DNA from: VXOI01 sp965197575
GTDB lineage: Bacteria > Chloroflexota > Dehalococcoidia > Lucifugimonadales > UBA3495
Direction of reading: 5' to 3'
Length of the DNA: 64,000 nucleotides
NCBI GenBank assembly: GCA_965197575.1
Contig: OZ240214.1
Span: 2,728,001 to 2,792,000, forward strand
The notes under the pieces are model-generated. The model ran no database searches and was not told the DNA's origin. It worked only from the letters and a program-made list of their open reading frames with translations. The position numbers and the translations under genes were made by a program. This document shows, piece after piece, positions 45,425 through 54,794 of this stretch (positions are counted from its first letter, which is position 1; each line of letters opens with the position of its first letter).

Positions 45425-46129
45425 TCAGATGACCGCGGAACCCCTTCTTACTAATTGGTCCTGAAGGTCTCGAAGAAGTTCGATCCTGGCGGACCATTGG
45501 AAACATTCAAACAGCTTGAGAGCAGAGGTTAAAGCCAGTTCTCTCTTTTCCGCGACTAATTCAATCTTCGAGACGTCCTCCTTATGGTGCATGTATGGTT
45601 TGCGGGCTTGGGGGATCCAAGAGGGTTTCTTGGAGCCAAACTCAGGGGGAATGAGGAAGCGGTCTTCAATGTTCTCTACTTTGATGTCTATACGCAGCGC
45701 CTCGTCTCCGGCGTCCGTAAAGGTTAGGCGCGCTGCGAGTTCGAATATCTCTGTAAACCGCAGTATCACATCCTTAACATCCAAAGCGACTCTGGGAACC
45801 CCATCATTCGATGGCAACGGCAGGCGAGAGCGGTCGTCCCAATCTTCAGGCATCCCGAAATAGTGAACGAACTGGCCGCTCTGATAAAACCGCCACAATT
45901 CCAGAATGTAATCCCAACTTATTTCTTGGGCTATCCAGTCAGGCCCCTCGTCGGGCTTTCGCCAGCCGTCTATGTGAGGGAAATTCCATCCCTTCATCCC
46001 CACTGAGGCTTTCTGCAAGATGTGAAGAAGCTCGGACCGGTTTGCGACCCGCTTTTCAACGAACGTGTGCGGGCGTATAACCACTTTCCAGTAGCCGCGG
46101 GAACGTATTTTTTCCAGAAGTTCGCTCAT
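45425..46129 (-). CDS. Uncharacterised protein of a Schlafen-like/methyltransferase cassette (234 aa)
   Basis: ATG 46129 overlaps the stop of the Schlafen-like gene (ATGA), so the two are translationally coupled. The N-terminus MSELLEKIRSRGYWKVVIRP is followed by KRVANRSELLHILQKASVGM and GWNFPHIDGW; the middle has WDYILELWRFYQSGQFVHYF; the C-terminus is helical and charged. No signal peptide, membrane segment or catalytic motif recognised. Its fixed place between an AlbA_2 protein and a DNA methyltransferase suggests a partner role, for example sensing or substrate recognition, in a defence system (inference). Confidence 0.7.
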   Translation of the reverse strand: MSELLEKIRSRGYWKVVIRPHTFVEKRVANRSELLHILQKASVGMKGWNFPHIDGWRKPDEGPDWIAQEISWDYILELWRFYQSGQFVHYFGMPEDWDDRSRLPLPSNDGVPRVALDVKDVILRFTEIFELAARLTFTDAGDEALRIDIKVENIEDRFLIPPEFGSKKPSWIPQARKPYMHHKEDVSKIELVAEKRELALTSALKLFECFQWSARIELLRDLQDQLVRRGSAVI

Positions 46130-46734
46130 CTCAAGTCACCTAATTGCTCGTCGAAGCGTTCTTGGTCTGTAACCCGCGGTAATTCCAAGGGGCCGACGAT
46201 TAAGCCTATCCGTTTTGCCTGTTCAATATACCGGGTCATTCCCTTTTCGATGGCCAAGTCAAGCAAGTCGCGCATCTCGGCTTGTGCAGGTATTTCAGAA
46301 GTTTCCGGTTTTCTTCTGGTCCTTACGTAACAGGCCCCGTAGCGCAGCACGTCGTTGTAAGACCTTTTGCACAGGACCGGGATGTCGGAAAATTCTTCTA
46401 CTTCAAGAACGACATACCTGCGCCCATCATACTCCTTGACTTCCAACTCGAAGCTGACGCCGGGGTCGGCATAGCGCGCAACTTGGTCTGCTACGGCATC
46501 GTATCTCCAGGTAGCCAGGTCAGTATCACCGGTCCCGACGGGTTCCAAGGCGCTTCCACGGTCTGCCACTCCGATTATCACCATGCCTCCATCGCGTCTG
46601 TTCGCCATGCCCAGTACTGCTTTGACCACTTGCGCCACAAGCCTGCTGTCTGACAAAGGCCCCGGACCCTTGAACTCTACGCCGCTTAGCTCATGACCCA
46701 AAGCCATGACTTGGGCGAATTCTTCATCGGTCAC
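46126..46734 (-). CDS. Schlafen AlbA_2-domain (ATP-binding-like) protein
   Basis: 202 aa from a GTG at 46734. The AlbA_2 fold is shown by VEFKGPGPL (~18-26), VVKAVLGMANRRDGGMVIIG (~36-55) and VADRGSALEP, then ..YVVLEVEEFSDIPVLCKRSY.. and ..YGACYVRTRRKPE.. . The C-terminal ~45 residues are a helical extension. The prokaryotic domain is linked to nucleic-acid binding and to defence or regulation. First gene of a cassette with the 234-aa protein (4-base overlap) and the split methyltransferase. Its start overlaps the stop of a 27-codon remnant of a methyltransferase start (46731-46814). Confidence 0.8.
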   Translation of the reverse strand: MTDEEFAQVMALGHELSGVEFKGPGPLSDSRLVAQVVKAVLGMANRRDGGMVIIGVADRGSALEPVGTGDTDLATWRYDAVADQVARYADPGVSFELEVKEYDGRRYVVLEVEEFSDIPVLCKRSYNDVLRYGACYVRTRRKPETSEIPAQAEMRDLLDLAIEKGMTRYIEQAKRIGLIVGPLELPRVTDQERFDEQLGDLR

Positions 46735-46814
46735 TTGCCAAGACGCCCTTTAACAGCAGCTACTCTATATCGCAGCGTCCGCAGATTGTCGCCGTAGTAG
46801 AGGGTGTTAGGCAT
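46731..46814 (-). pseudogene. Duplicated start of the methyltransferase gene (27-codon remnant)
   Basis: MPNTLYYGDNLRTLRYRVAA and seven more codons; the first 11 match the methyltransferase start at 45382 (MPNALYYGDNL), and the DNA matches over ~35 bases with two differences. It ends in TGA overlapping the GTG of the Schlafen-like gene. It looks like the original methyltransferase start, left behind when the two-gene segment inserted. It may now act as a coupled leader ORF. Confidence 0.65.
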
Positions 46815-46850
46815 GAAGCGCACCAGCCGCCACGATAGTTCGTAATTCGC

Positions 46851-47153
46851 CTAGTGGCCGTTGTCGCTGAAGTCGTCGTTGTCGCTGAACACGCCGGTCT
46901 CCCGGCCTTGGAAGACGTGAACGACGAAGTTTCCGCGGGCGATGCCCACGGCGTCGGCGATGTCCTCGTCCACGGCGTCCATGATTTCCCGGATCGTCTC
47001 TTGGGTGAGGCTCTCGTCCACCGCCAAGGCCACATGCACCATCTCCGGCGTGAAGTGGATGTCGACCCGACCGACGGCCCGGTCCATCTCCAGGATGTTA
47101 TACGCCTCGGAGTACGGGGTCCGCACTTCCCGCTCGAAAATAAAGTTGGCCAC
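46851..47153 (-). CDS. Small hypothetical protein (100 aa)
   Basis: MANFIFEREVRTPYSEAYNI, then RAVGRVDIHFTPEMVHVALA, ..ESLTQETIREIMDAVDEDIADAV.. and ..NFVVHVFQGRETGVFSDND. Predicted alpha/beta, strongly acidic C-terminus, cytoplasmic. It lies 59 bases downstream of proA on the same strand and could be its last co-transcribed gene. ATG 47153 is preceded by a GGAG-type site (complement of about 47161-47164). No family recognised. Confidence 0.65.
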   Translation of the reverse strand: MANFIFEREVRTPYSEAYNILEMDRAVGRVDIHFTPEMVHVALAVDESLTQETIREIMDAVDEDIADAVGIARGNFVVHVFQGRETGVFSDNDDFSDNGH

Positions 47154-47211
47154 CGCCCTGCTCCTTGAATGCGCCGCCTACTGGGACCGGTGCGGGCGGC
47201 GCTAGTCCGGC

Positions 47212-48486
47212 CTACGGCCTGGTCTGGCCGTTGCCCATGATTACCCACTTGTACGAGGTCAACTCCCTCAAGCCCATCGGCCCGCGGGCGTGGAACTTCT
47301 GGGTGCTGATGCCCACCTCCGCCCCCAGCCCGAACTGCCCGCCGTCGGTGAACTGTGTGCTGGCGTTGACGTAGACCGCCGCCGCGTCCACCTCGTCCAG
47401 GAAACGCATGGCGGCCGAGTAGTCCTCGGTGATGATGGCCTCGGAATGGCCCGAGCCGTAGGTCTCGATGTGTTCCAGCGCCTCGTCGAGGGAGTCCACC
47501 ACCTTCACGGCGGCGGTCAGGGAAAGGAACTCCTTTCCCCAGTCCTCATCCACGGCGGAGACGGTCTGGGCCGCGCCCGGCCCCAGGATGCTGAGCGCCC
47601 GGCTGTCGCAGTGCAGCTCCACCCCGGAGGCGGCCAGGTCGGCGGCGATGCGGGACAGCCCGCTCGCGGCGACCGACGAATGCACCAGCAGCGTATCCAG
47701 GGCGTTGCAGATGGAAGGGCGGCGCACCTTGGCGTTGTGCACCACGCTGGCCGCCTTGTCCAGGTCGGCGGAGCGGTCGACGTAGGTATGGCAGACGCCG
47801 ATGCCGCCGGTCACGGCGGGCATGGTGGCGTTCTCGCCGACGAAACGCACCAACCCGGACCCGCCCCGGGGCACCACCAGGTCGATGTACTCGTCCATCT
47901 TGAGCAGGGCGTCGACCAGGGCGCGGTCGGGGTTGTCGACAAACTGCACCGCGTCCGACGGCGCTCCGGCGTCGGCCAAAGCCCGGCGCACCAGCGCGAT
48001 CAGGGCAGTATTCGAGCGGATGGTCTCCTTGCCGCCCCGGAGGATGCAGGCGTTGCCCGACTTGAGGCACAGCCCGAAGATGTCGATGGTCACGTTGGGG
48101 CGGCTCTCGTAAATGCTGGCCACCACGCCCAAGGGCACCCGGCGGCGTCCAGCGGTCATGCCGTTGGGCAGGGTGTTCATCTCGATGGTCTCGCCCACGG
48201 GATCGGGCAGGGAGGCCACCTTGTGCAGTTCGGCGGCGATGCCCCGGAGCCGGTCTGGGGTGAGCAGCAGCCGGTCGAGCAACGACTCGCTCAGCCCGTC
48301 GGCCTCGGCGGCGGCGTAATCTTCGGCGTTGGCCGCCAGCACTCCGGAGGTATCGGATTGCAGGTAATCGGCCAGCGCGAGCAGCACGGCATTTTTGTCG
48401 CCGGTCGAAAGGCGGGCGACCTTCCGGGCCGCGGCCCGCGCCGCCTTTCCTTGGAGCAACAGGTCTTCGACGGTTTTCGTGGTCAT
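47212..48486 (-). CDS. proA: Gamma-glutamyl phosphate reductase
   Basis: 424 aa, full length for ProA. It reduces gamma-glutamyl phosphate to glutamate-5-semialdehyde with NADPH in proline synthesis; cytoplasmic. Diagnostic segments: PLGVVASIYESRPNVTIDIF, CLKSGNACILRGGKE, VPRGGSGLVRFVGENA, the catalytic-Cys region VRRPSICNALDTLLVH and the C-terminal FGLGAEVGISTQKFHARGPMGL. It follows proB with a 24-base gap, forming a proBA operon. ATG 48486. Confidence 0.97.
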   Translation of the reverse strand: MTTKTVEDLLLQGKAARAAARKVARLSTGDKNAVLLALADYLQSDTSGVLAANAEDYAAAEADGLSESLLDRLLLTPDRLRGIAAELHKVASLPDPVGETIEMNTLPNGMTAGRRRVPLGVVASIYESRPNVTIDIFGLCLKSGNACILRGGKETIRSNTALIALVRRALADAGAPSDAVQFVDNPDRALVDALLKMDEYIDLVVPRGGSGLVRFVGENATMPAVTGGIGVCHTYVDRSADLDKAASVVHNAKVRRPSICNALDTLLVHSSVAASGLSRIAADLAASGVELHCDSRALSILGPGAAQTVSAVDEDWGKEFLSLTAAVKVVDSLDEALEHIETYGSGHSEAIITEDYSAAMRFLDEVDAAAVYVNASTQFTDGGQFGLGAEVGISTQKFHARGPMGLRELTSYKWVIMGNGQTRP

Positions 48487-48510
48487 CAGGCCATTCTCAT
48501 AATGGGGATT

Positions 48511-49665
48511 TCATAGCAGGACCAGGTTGTTGCGGTGTACCACTTCCTGACCGTAATGGTACCCCAAAGTGGTCTCGATTTGACTGGAGCGCAGGCCGCG
48601 AATCCTCGCAACCTCATCGGCGCTGTAGTTGGCGATGCCGCACGCGATGCGCTGTCCCGAAGGGCCGACTACGAAAATAGTGTCGCCCCTTTGGAAGCCG
48701 CCATCGACGGTGCGGACGCCCGCCGGAAGCAGGCTGCGATGGTCTTTCAGCAGCGCGTCGGCCGCGCCGCGGTCCACGGTTACGTGGCCCTGTTGGGAAA
48801 TTCCGCTCAACATCCAACGCTTGCGGGCTTCCAATTTCCCCTCCGCCGGACGGAAGTAGGTGCCAATGGGGTCTCCGCCCACCGCCCGCAGCACGGCGTC
48901 CTCGGCGCGGCCGTGGCACATTATCATGGGGATGCCGGATGTCGTGACCAGCCGGGCCGCATCCAGCTTGGTGGGCATCCCGCCGCGGGCCCACGGCTGA
49001 AGGGCGCGGCCCGCAACCGCTTCGATCCGTTCGTCCACCCGGTCCACCCGCTCGATCAGCGTGGCGGTGGGGTCGGTGCGCGGGTCGGCGGTGTACAGCC
49101 CGTCGATGTCGGTGAGTATCAAGAGCAGGTCGGCGTCCACCAGGTTGGCGACCAGGGCGGAAAGCCGGTCGTTGTCGCCGAACACGTGGGTAGGCGCCAG
49201 CTTGCCTGGAATCGGAGGGCCGGCGCCGCCGATTTCGTCCACGGCCACCACGTCGTTTTCGTTCAGCACCGGCACCACCCCCAACTCCAGCAGGCCCTGG
49301 AGGGTGTTGCGAACATTCAGGTAGGACTGGCGGTTGGACAGGTCGGCGATGGTGAGCAGGGCCTGGGCCACCTGCACCCCGTGAGACGAGAACAACTCTT
49401 GGTAGGTCTGCATCAGGCGGCTCTGGCCGATGGCCGCCAGCACCTGGCGGGACTGGACCCCCCGCTCCTGGTAGCCCCCGCCCAGCGCGCCCCGCCCGGC
49501 GGCAATAGCGCCGGACGTGACCAGCAGCACCTCGCACGACGCCTTCACCAGCCGACAGACCTGCCGCGCCAGGTCGCGTAGCACGCCGATGTCCAGGTCC
49601 GGCCCGGAGGCGCCGGTCAGCACCGCTGTTCCGGCTTTGACCACCACTCTCTGATAATGCGTCAC
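48511..49665 (-). CDS. proB: Glutamate 5-kinase with PUA domain
   Basis: 384 aa. It phosphorylates glutamate with ATP, the first and feedback-regulated step of proline synthesis. The amino-acid kinase domain (~1-260) shows VVKAGTAVLTG, LLVTSGAIAAGRGALG, PVLNENDVVAVDEIG, FGDNDRLSALVANL and LTDIDGLYTADPR. The C-terminal PUA domain (~280-360) shows ..VDRGAADALLKDHRSLLPAGV. Upstream partner of proA; divergent from the Zn-ribbon/mfd operon. Confidence 0.97.
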   Translation of the reverse strand: MTHYQRVVVKAGTAVLTGASGPDLDIGVLRDLARQVCRLVKASCEVLLVTSGAIAAGRGALGGGYQERGVQSRQVLAAIGQSRLMQTYQELFSSHGVQVAQALLTIADLSNRQSYLNVRNTLQGLLELGVVPVLNENDVVAVDEIGGAGPPIPGKLAPTHVFGDNDRLSALVANLVDADLLLILTDIDGLYTADPRTDPTATLIERVDRVDERIEAVAGRALQPWARGGMPTKLDAARLVTTSGIPMIMCHGRAEDAVLRAVGGDPIGTYFRPAEGKLEARKRWMLSGISQQGHVTVDRGAADALLKDHRSLLPAGVRTVDGGFQRGDTIFVVGPSGQRIACGIANYSADEVARIRGLRSSQIETTLGYHYGQEVVHRNNLVLL

Positions 49666-49772
49666 AGCAACATTTTATCACCTTGAAAACCCGCATACCG
49701 TCGGGTAGGCTTGAGTTAGGAATTCCGCGGCCCCGCGTATCCGGGAGGGGGTCGGGAGGAGGTAAAGCCAAA

Positions 49773-49985
49773 ATGGTTGTTTCCAGAGGTTTTTTGTGCA
49801 GCAAATGCCAGCACACCGAGTTCGAGACCCAGGAAATCCGCACCACGGGCAAGTATTCCAGGTTCTTCGACATCCAGAATAAGAAATTCAACGCGGTTTC
49901 CTGCACCAACTGCGGCTTCACCGAGATTTACAAGGGCGACACTTCCACCTTGGGCAACATTTTCGACTTTTTCGCCAGCGGGTAG
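49773..49985 (+). CDS. Zn-ribbon nucleic-acid-binding-like protein
   Basis: 70 aa from ATG 49773 (GGAGGAGG ~10-15 bases upstream); a longer frame from 49683 lacks support. Two Cys pairs, CSKCQHTEF and CTNCGFTEIY, form a rubredoxin-like zinc ribbon. This matches the small COG3478-type family of predicted nucleic-acid-binding Zn-ribbon proteins. It ends 11 bases before mfd, so the two are probably co-transcribed. Confidence 0.8.
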   Translation: MVVSRGFLCSKCQHTEFETQEIRTTGKYSRFFDIQNKKFNAVSCTNCGFTEIYKGDTSTLGNIFDFFASG

Positions 49986-49996
49986 ACCACCCCAAC

Positions 49997-52900
49997 ATGT
50001 CGTTACATGGCATCCTGGCAATACTGGAGCGGCACCCGGAATACCGCCGCAATCTGGAAACCCCGCTCGATGATTCAAGCGAAACCGGCCTGTCGCGCAG
50101 CGTCACCATACGCCAGGGCGCCAGGCCCGCCTTTGTTGCCTCGCTGAGCCTCCGGCAGCCCGGCCCGCTGCTGGTGATCACGCCCCGTCCCGACGACGCC
50201 CGGCGGCTTCACGACCAACTGCTGACCTTCTTGGGCGAGGACGCCAGGGTACACCTGCTTCCCGAGCCCGAGGTGCTTCCCTTCGAGCGGCTGGCGGTTG
50301 ACGCCAACACCAACAACCAACGCCTCGCCGCGCTGGCCGCGTTAGCGTCGGCCCGCGACGGCAGCGACGAAGCCCCGCTGATCGTCACCTCCATCGGGTC
50401 GGCGCTGCTCTACACGCTGCCCGCCGACCTGATGGCCGGCCGGCATCCATCGACGGAAGGGCCCGGCCTTTGGCGAGTGGGCGACCGCATCCGCATCGAC
50501 CTGGTGCTGGCCCACTGGTTGAGCCTGGGCTACCGCAACGAGCCGGTGGTCGAGTCGCCCGGCTGCTTCAGCCACCGGGGCGGCATCCTGGACATCTTCC
50601 CACCCAACTCCGAGCTGCCGTTGCGAATAGAGCTGTTCGACGACGAGATCGACACCATCCGTCACTTCGATCCCTACACCCAGCGCTCGGTGGGGACGGC
50701 GTCCGAGGTGCGGCCCATCCCGGCCCGGGAGCAACTGCCCGGCCTCGTCGGCCCGGAAGCCCTGTCCGACCGCGCCTCGACCCTGGACTTCGGCCGTTGC
50801 AACGCCGAGGTCCGCGACAGGGTGGAGGAGGAACTGCTCGGACTGGCCTCCAACCCCAACACCGAAGTCCTTTCCTTCTATAACGGCCTGGTGAACCGGA
50901 CCCACCTGCTCGACTACCTGGGCCCCAACGGCGCGCTGGTGCTGGACCGCGCGGGAAGAGTGGAGGCGGAAGCGTCCGAACTGGAGGAGCGGTTTGGCCG
51001 GATGCGGGCGGCGCGGGAAGACCGGGGAGAGCTGCCGGCCAATTTCCCCTCTCCCTACATGGGCTGGGAAGAGTTCTCCGGCAAGCTGAAGCAAGCGCCG
51101 CGCCTTGAGTTGCAGACCTGGGTGAGCGAGGAAGAGGACCAAGTGTTCCAGCCCGCCACCCCGTACTACGGACGGCTGGAGCAGTTGGCCGCCGACCTGC
51201 GGCGGAGGCAGGACGAGAGTCACGCCACGGTGGCCGTCACGCAGAACGCCCGGCGGCTGGCGGAAGTCTTGGGCCAAGAGGGTGTCGACGCCGCCGTGGT
51301 GCAGCGTTTGGAGGCCCCGCCGGGGCCGGGCCAAGTCGCCATTCTGCCCGGCTCTCTGCGGGACGGCTGGACGCTGAACGTGCCGCCGACCCAAGGAGAG
51401 CCGGGAAACGGCGCGGTGACCCGGCTGGAACTGCTCACCGACGCCGAGTTGTTCGGCACGGTGAAGGAACGCCGCCGCCAACGCTCGCGGCGGGCGGAGC
51501 GCGGGCCGGAGGTGTCGCTGGCCGACCTGGTGCCCGGCACTTTCGTCGTCCACATCGACCACGGGGTTGCCCGGTTTGCCGGCACCACCCACCTGAGCGA
51601 CGACGGGGAAGAAAAGGAATACCTGGTCCTGGAATACGCCGACAGCGACAAGCTCTACGTGCCCACCGGCCACCTCGACCGGGTCAGCGCCTACGTGGGC
51701 GCGCAGGACCATTCGCCGAACCTGACCCGCCTCAGCACCGCCGATTGGGCGCGAATCAAGCAGCGCGTCAAGGGCGCGGCCCGGGAGATGGCCCAAGAGC
51801 TGATCCGCACCAACGCCGCCCGCCAGGTCGCCGAGGGCCACGACTTCAGCCCCGATACAGTGTGGCAGCAGGAACTGGAAGACTCATTCCCCTTCGTCGA
51901 AACGCCGGACCAGACTCAGGCCATCAACGATGTCAAGGCCGACATGGAGCAGTCCCGGCCCATGGATCGCCTCATCTGCGGCGACGTGGGCTACGGCAAG
52001 ACCGAAGTGGCCCTGCGCGCCGCCTTCAAGACCGTCAACGAAGGGATGCAGGTGGGCCTGCTGGTGCCCACCACCGTCCTGGCCCAACAGCACTACGCTA
52101 CCTTCACCGAGCGGCTCAGTCCCTTCCCGGTGCGCGTGGAGGTGCTAAGCCGGTTCCGCACCCCCAAGGAGCAGCAGGAAGTCATCGAGGGGTTGAAGTC
52201 CGGTGAAGTGGACATCGTCATCGGCACTCACCGCCTGTTGCAGAAGGACGTGCAGTTCAAGAACCTGGGCTTGGCCGTCGTCGACGAAGAGCAGCGGTTC
52301 GGCGTGACCCACAAGGAGCGGCTGAAGCAACTCCGGCAGCAGGTGGACGTTCTGACCCTTTCGGCAACCCCGATCCCCCGCACGCTGAACATGGCCCTTT
52401 CCGGCCTCCGCGATCTATCCACGATGGCCTCGGCCCCCGAAGCCCGCCTGCCGGTAAAGACGTTTGTGTCCGAGTACTCGGAAGACATCGTCAAGGAAGC
52501 GGTGTTGCGGGAAATGGAGCGAGGCGGCCAGGTCTTTTACCTGCACAACCGGGTCAAGACCATCCATCAAGCGGCAGCCCGGATTTCCGAGCTGGTGCCC
52601 GAGGCTCGCGTGATGATCGGCCACGGGCAGATGCCAGAGTCGGACCTGGAAGACGCGATGGTGGAATTCGCCGACGGCGAGGGCGACGTGCTGGTCTGCA
52701 CCACCATCATCGAGTCGGGCCTAGACATGCCCAACGTGAACACGCTGATCGTGGAGCGGGCCGACCGCTTCGGCCTGGCCCAGCTCTACCAGTTGCGAGG
52801 CCGGGTGGGCCGGGGCCAGCACCGGGCCTACTCCTACCTGCTCGCGCCGCGCGGACGCCGGATTACCGAGGCCGCCGAGCAACGGTTGCAGGCCATTCTC

Positions 52901-53602
52901 GAGGCTTCGGAGTTGGGATCCGGCTTCCGCATCGCCATGCGAGACCTCGAGATCCGGGGCGCGGGCAACATCTTGGGAGCCGATCAGAGCGGCCACATTC
53001 AGGAAGTGGGGCTCGACCTTTACAGCCAGCTATTGAAGGAAGCGGTAGGGGAGTTGGAACGGGAGTCGGCCCGAGAGACGGGCGGCGCAGTCCCCGACAC
53101 CCCGGACGCCTCCGAGTTGCCCCGCCTGGAACTGCCGCTGTCGGCCGGTATCCCGGAGGACTACATCGAGCACCTGCCAACCCGGCTCTCGGTCTATCAA
53201 CGGCTGGCCAAGATGACTTCCAGAGCCGATGGGCCCGAGTTGCGCGAGGAACTGCGCGACCGCTTCGGCCCGCTGCCCGAGCCGGTGGCGAACCTGCTGA
53301 CCCTGGCCGACCTGCGGGTGTTGGCCGCCTCCACCGGCGCCAGCAGTATCGTTTGCTCAGGCCGCGAGGCCGCGGCGGTCCGGGGAGGCGACACCATCGT
53401 CATATCCTTGAAGGTTGCGGTAGGCGGGGCCCGCGTCCCCTTGCAGAAGGCCCTGGGGCCGTCGGTGCAGGTTGGCAACGCCCAGATACAGATGCCGCTG
53501 CGCCGGCTGGGCGACCAGTGGCTGTCCCGGCTGGTGCGCGTGTTGGAACGGCTCAAGGCTTTCCAAGACAACCTGCGTCAACTGGCCGCCGCCGGCGCCT
53601 AG
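49997..53602 (+). CDS. mfd: Transcription-repair coupling factor
   Basis: 1201 aa, family length. The ATP-dependent translocase removes stalled RNA polymerase and recruits UvrA to damaged DNA. Domains: UvrB-like N-terminal half (~25-330), RNA-polymerase-interacting CarD-like domain (~504-570, VPGTFVVHIDHGVARFAG), helicase core with Walker A GDVGYGKTE (~661), DEEQ (VVDEEQRFGV) and motif VI (LYQLRGRVGRGQHRAYSYLL), and a C-terminal TRCF domain (~1050-1160). Intact. Second gene after the Zn-ribbon protein. Confidence 0.97.
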   Translation: MSLHGILAILERHPEYRRNLETPLDDSSETGLSRSVTIRQGARPAFVASLSLRQPGPLLVITPRPDDARRLHDQLLTFLGEDARVHLLPEPEVLPFERLAVDANTNNQRLAALAALASARDGSDEAPLIVTSIGSALLYTLPADLMAGRHPSTEGPGLWRVGDRIRIDLVLAHWLSLGYRNEPVVESPGCFSHRGGILDIFPPNSELPLRIELFDDEIDTIRHFDPYTQRSVGTASEVRPIPAREQLPGLVGPEALSDRASTLDFGRCNAEVRDRVEEELLGLASNPNTEVLSFYNGLVNRTHLLDYLGPNGALVLDRAGRVEAEASELEERFGRMRAAREDRGELPANFPSPYMGWEEFSGKLKQAPRLELQTWVSEEEDQVFQPATPYYGRLEQLAADLRRRQDESHATVAVTQNARRLAEVLGQEGVDAAVVQRLEAPPGPGQVAILPGSLRDGWTLNVPPTQGEPGNGAVTRLELLTDAELFGTVKERRRQRSRRAERGPEVSLADLVPGTFVVHIDHGVARFAGTTHLSDDGEEKEYLVLEYADSDKLYVPTGHLDRVSAYVGAQDHSPNLTRLSTADWARIKQRVKGAAREMAQELIRTNAARQVAEGHDFSPDTVWQQELEDSFPFVETPDQTQAINDVKADMEQSRPMDRLICGDVGYGKTEVALRAAFKTVNEGMQVGLLVPTTVLAQQHYATFTERLSPFPVRVEVLSRFRTPKEQQEVIEGLKSGEVDIVIGTHRLLQKDVQFKNLGLAVVDEEQRFGVTHKERLKQLRQQVDVLTLSATPIPRTLNMALSGLRDLSTMASAPEARLPVKTFVSEYSEDIVKEAVLREMERGGQVFYLHNRVKTIHQAAARISELVPEARVMIGHGQMPESDLEDAMVEFADGEGDVLVCTTIIESGLDMPNVNTLIVERADRFGLAQLYQLRGRVGRGQHRAYSYLLAPRGRRITEAAEQRLQAILEASELGSGFRIAMRDLEIRGAGNILGADQSGHIQEVGLDLYSQLLKEAVGELERESARETGGAVPDTPDASELPRLELPLSAGIPEDYIEHLPTRLSVYQRLAKMTSRADGPELREELRDRFGPLPEPVANLLTLADLRVLAASTGASSIVCSGREAAAVRGGDTIVISLKVAVGGARVPLQKALGPSVQVGNAQIQMPLRRLGDQWLSRLVRVLERLKAFQDNLRQLAAAGA

Positions 53603-53665
53603 CCTTCCATCGACCTCTCCCAGCGCGGCGCCCCAAGCCGCCAACGTTTGAATACCGGAGTTATT

Positions 53666-54259
53666 ATGCTGAAGCACTGGCTCTTGCCTCCGATGTTGTT
53701 GCTGCTGGCCCTGAGCGTGATGGCCTGCAACGGCGGCGGCTCGGACAACGGCGCCACCAGCCAACCCGCCGCCACAACGTCGGACGGACCGACCGCCCAA
53801 CCCACGGATGAGCCGGAAACGGCCCCAAGCATCCCGGTAACCATGTTCCAGGGGCAGGACGTGGTCGGCGGGGAGCAGATCGAGCTTAGCTCGCTCTTGG
53901 GCGACAAGCCTATCGTGCTGAACTTCTGGGCCGGACTGTGCCCGCCCTGCCGGGCCGAGATGCCCGACTTCCAGATCTTCTACAACGAATTCAAGGACCG
54001 GGTGGTAGTTATCGGCGTCGACGTAGGCCAGTTCACCGGCCTGGGCAGCCGCGAAGACGCCACGACGCTGCTGTCCGAGCTTAGGGTAAGCTATCCCGCC
54101 GGCTACACCGAAGACCCGGAGGTGCTGGCGAAATTCCGGGTGTTGGGCATCCCGGCAACCGTTTTCATCGACGGCGACGGCGAGATTTTCTACTACTGGT
54201 CCGGTGCCCTGAACGAAGAAGCCCTCCGCGAAAAAACCCTGGAAATGCTGGAAGGCTAG
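53666..54259 (+). CDS. TlpA-like thioredoxin lipoprotein
   Basis: 197 aa from ATG 53666, with GGAG (53657-53660) 5 bases upstream. The lipobox VMAC anchors it outside the membrane; a Thr/Pro linker follows, then a TlpA/ResA-type thioredoxin fold (~60-197) with the active site NFWAGLCPPCRAEMPDF, cis-Pro GIPATVFID and TlpA insert. Likely reduces disulphides of exported proteins such as apocytochromes, though no cytochrome-biogenesis gene is nearby. 63 bases downstream of mfd, same strand. Confidence 0.88.
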   Translation: MLKHWLLPPMLLLLALSVMACNGGGSDNGATSQPAATTSDGPTAQPTDEPETAPSIPVTMFQGQDVVGGEQIELSSLLGDKPIVLNFWAGLCPPCRAEMPDFQIFYNEFKDRVVVIGVDVGQFTGLGSREDATTLLSELRVSYPAGYTEDPEVLAKFRVLGIPATVFIDGDGEIFYYWSGALNEEALREKTLEMLEG

Positions 54260-54280
54260 CTGCTGATTCGCCCTGCTATA

Positions 54281-54682
54281 ATGGACACACTAAGAAAAGC
54301 GATTGAAGCATACTGGGTCAGCTATTACCTCATTTACGTCGGGTTTTTCGGTTCTTTCGTATGGGAGCGCAACTGGAAATTCTGGCAATTGGACGTGGCC
54401 GTACTCGCTGACATCTTCAATGCTTCAGTAGGTATAGCCTTGGCATCCGTAATCATCGTGGAGGCGGCAGGTAGAATGGTATTGCTGATTCCGGCGGCGG
54501 TAAGAAAGATAATGGAAGAAGGCCGCAAAGAAGGCCGCGAAGAGGGCCGCAAAAACCAACGCAAACGTTTTAACGAAGCCGTCCAACTGTATGGAAGAGA
54601 AGAAAACGGGGTGCGTGTCCTCCGCATCACTCCAGACGTTGAGAGGTTTTTGTCCGGCGATTCAGACGAAAGCCCTTCTTAG
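54281..54682 (+). CDS. Small membrane protein with charged C-terminus
   Basis: 133 aa. The first ~40 residues include an amphipathic/hydrophobic segment (YWVSYYLIYVGFFGSFVW); a second helix lies at ~50-75 (..VGIALASVIIVEAAGRMVLLI..). A highly charged EEGRKEGREEGRKNQRKR stretch (~79-97) and a soluble tail follow. The repeated G-R/K-E-E pattern is typical of small membrane proteins of unknown role with coiled-coil linkers. No ribosome binding site stands out. 21 bases after the TlpA-like gene. Confidence 0.6.
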   Translation: MDTLRKAIEAYWVSYYLIYVGFFGSFVWERNWKFWQLDVAVLADIFNASVGIALASVIIVEAAGRMVLLIPAAVRKIMEEGRKEGREEGRKNQRKRFNEAVQLYGREENGVRVLRITPDVERFLSGDSDESPS

Positions 54683-54794
54683 ATTGCCCCTCTCCGAAGC
54701 AGGAGGATTGGATAATCAGCAACAAAGGGCTTTTCGCGAAAGCGCAAGGTGCTAGGCCAGCCGGTCGTTTCGGGGTATAATAGAGTCTAGTTGT

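Noticed and set aside
50342..51841. 499-codon minus-strand ORF across mfd
   Set aside because: Antisense to conserved mfd codons; arises from high GC at third positions.
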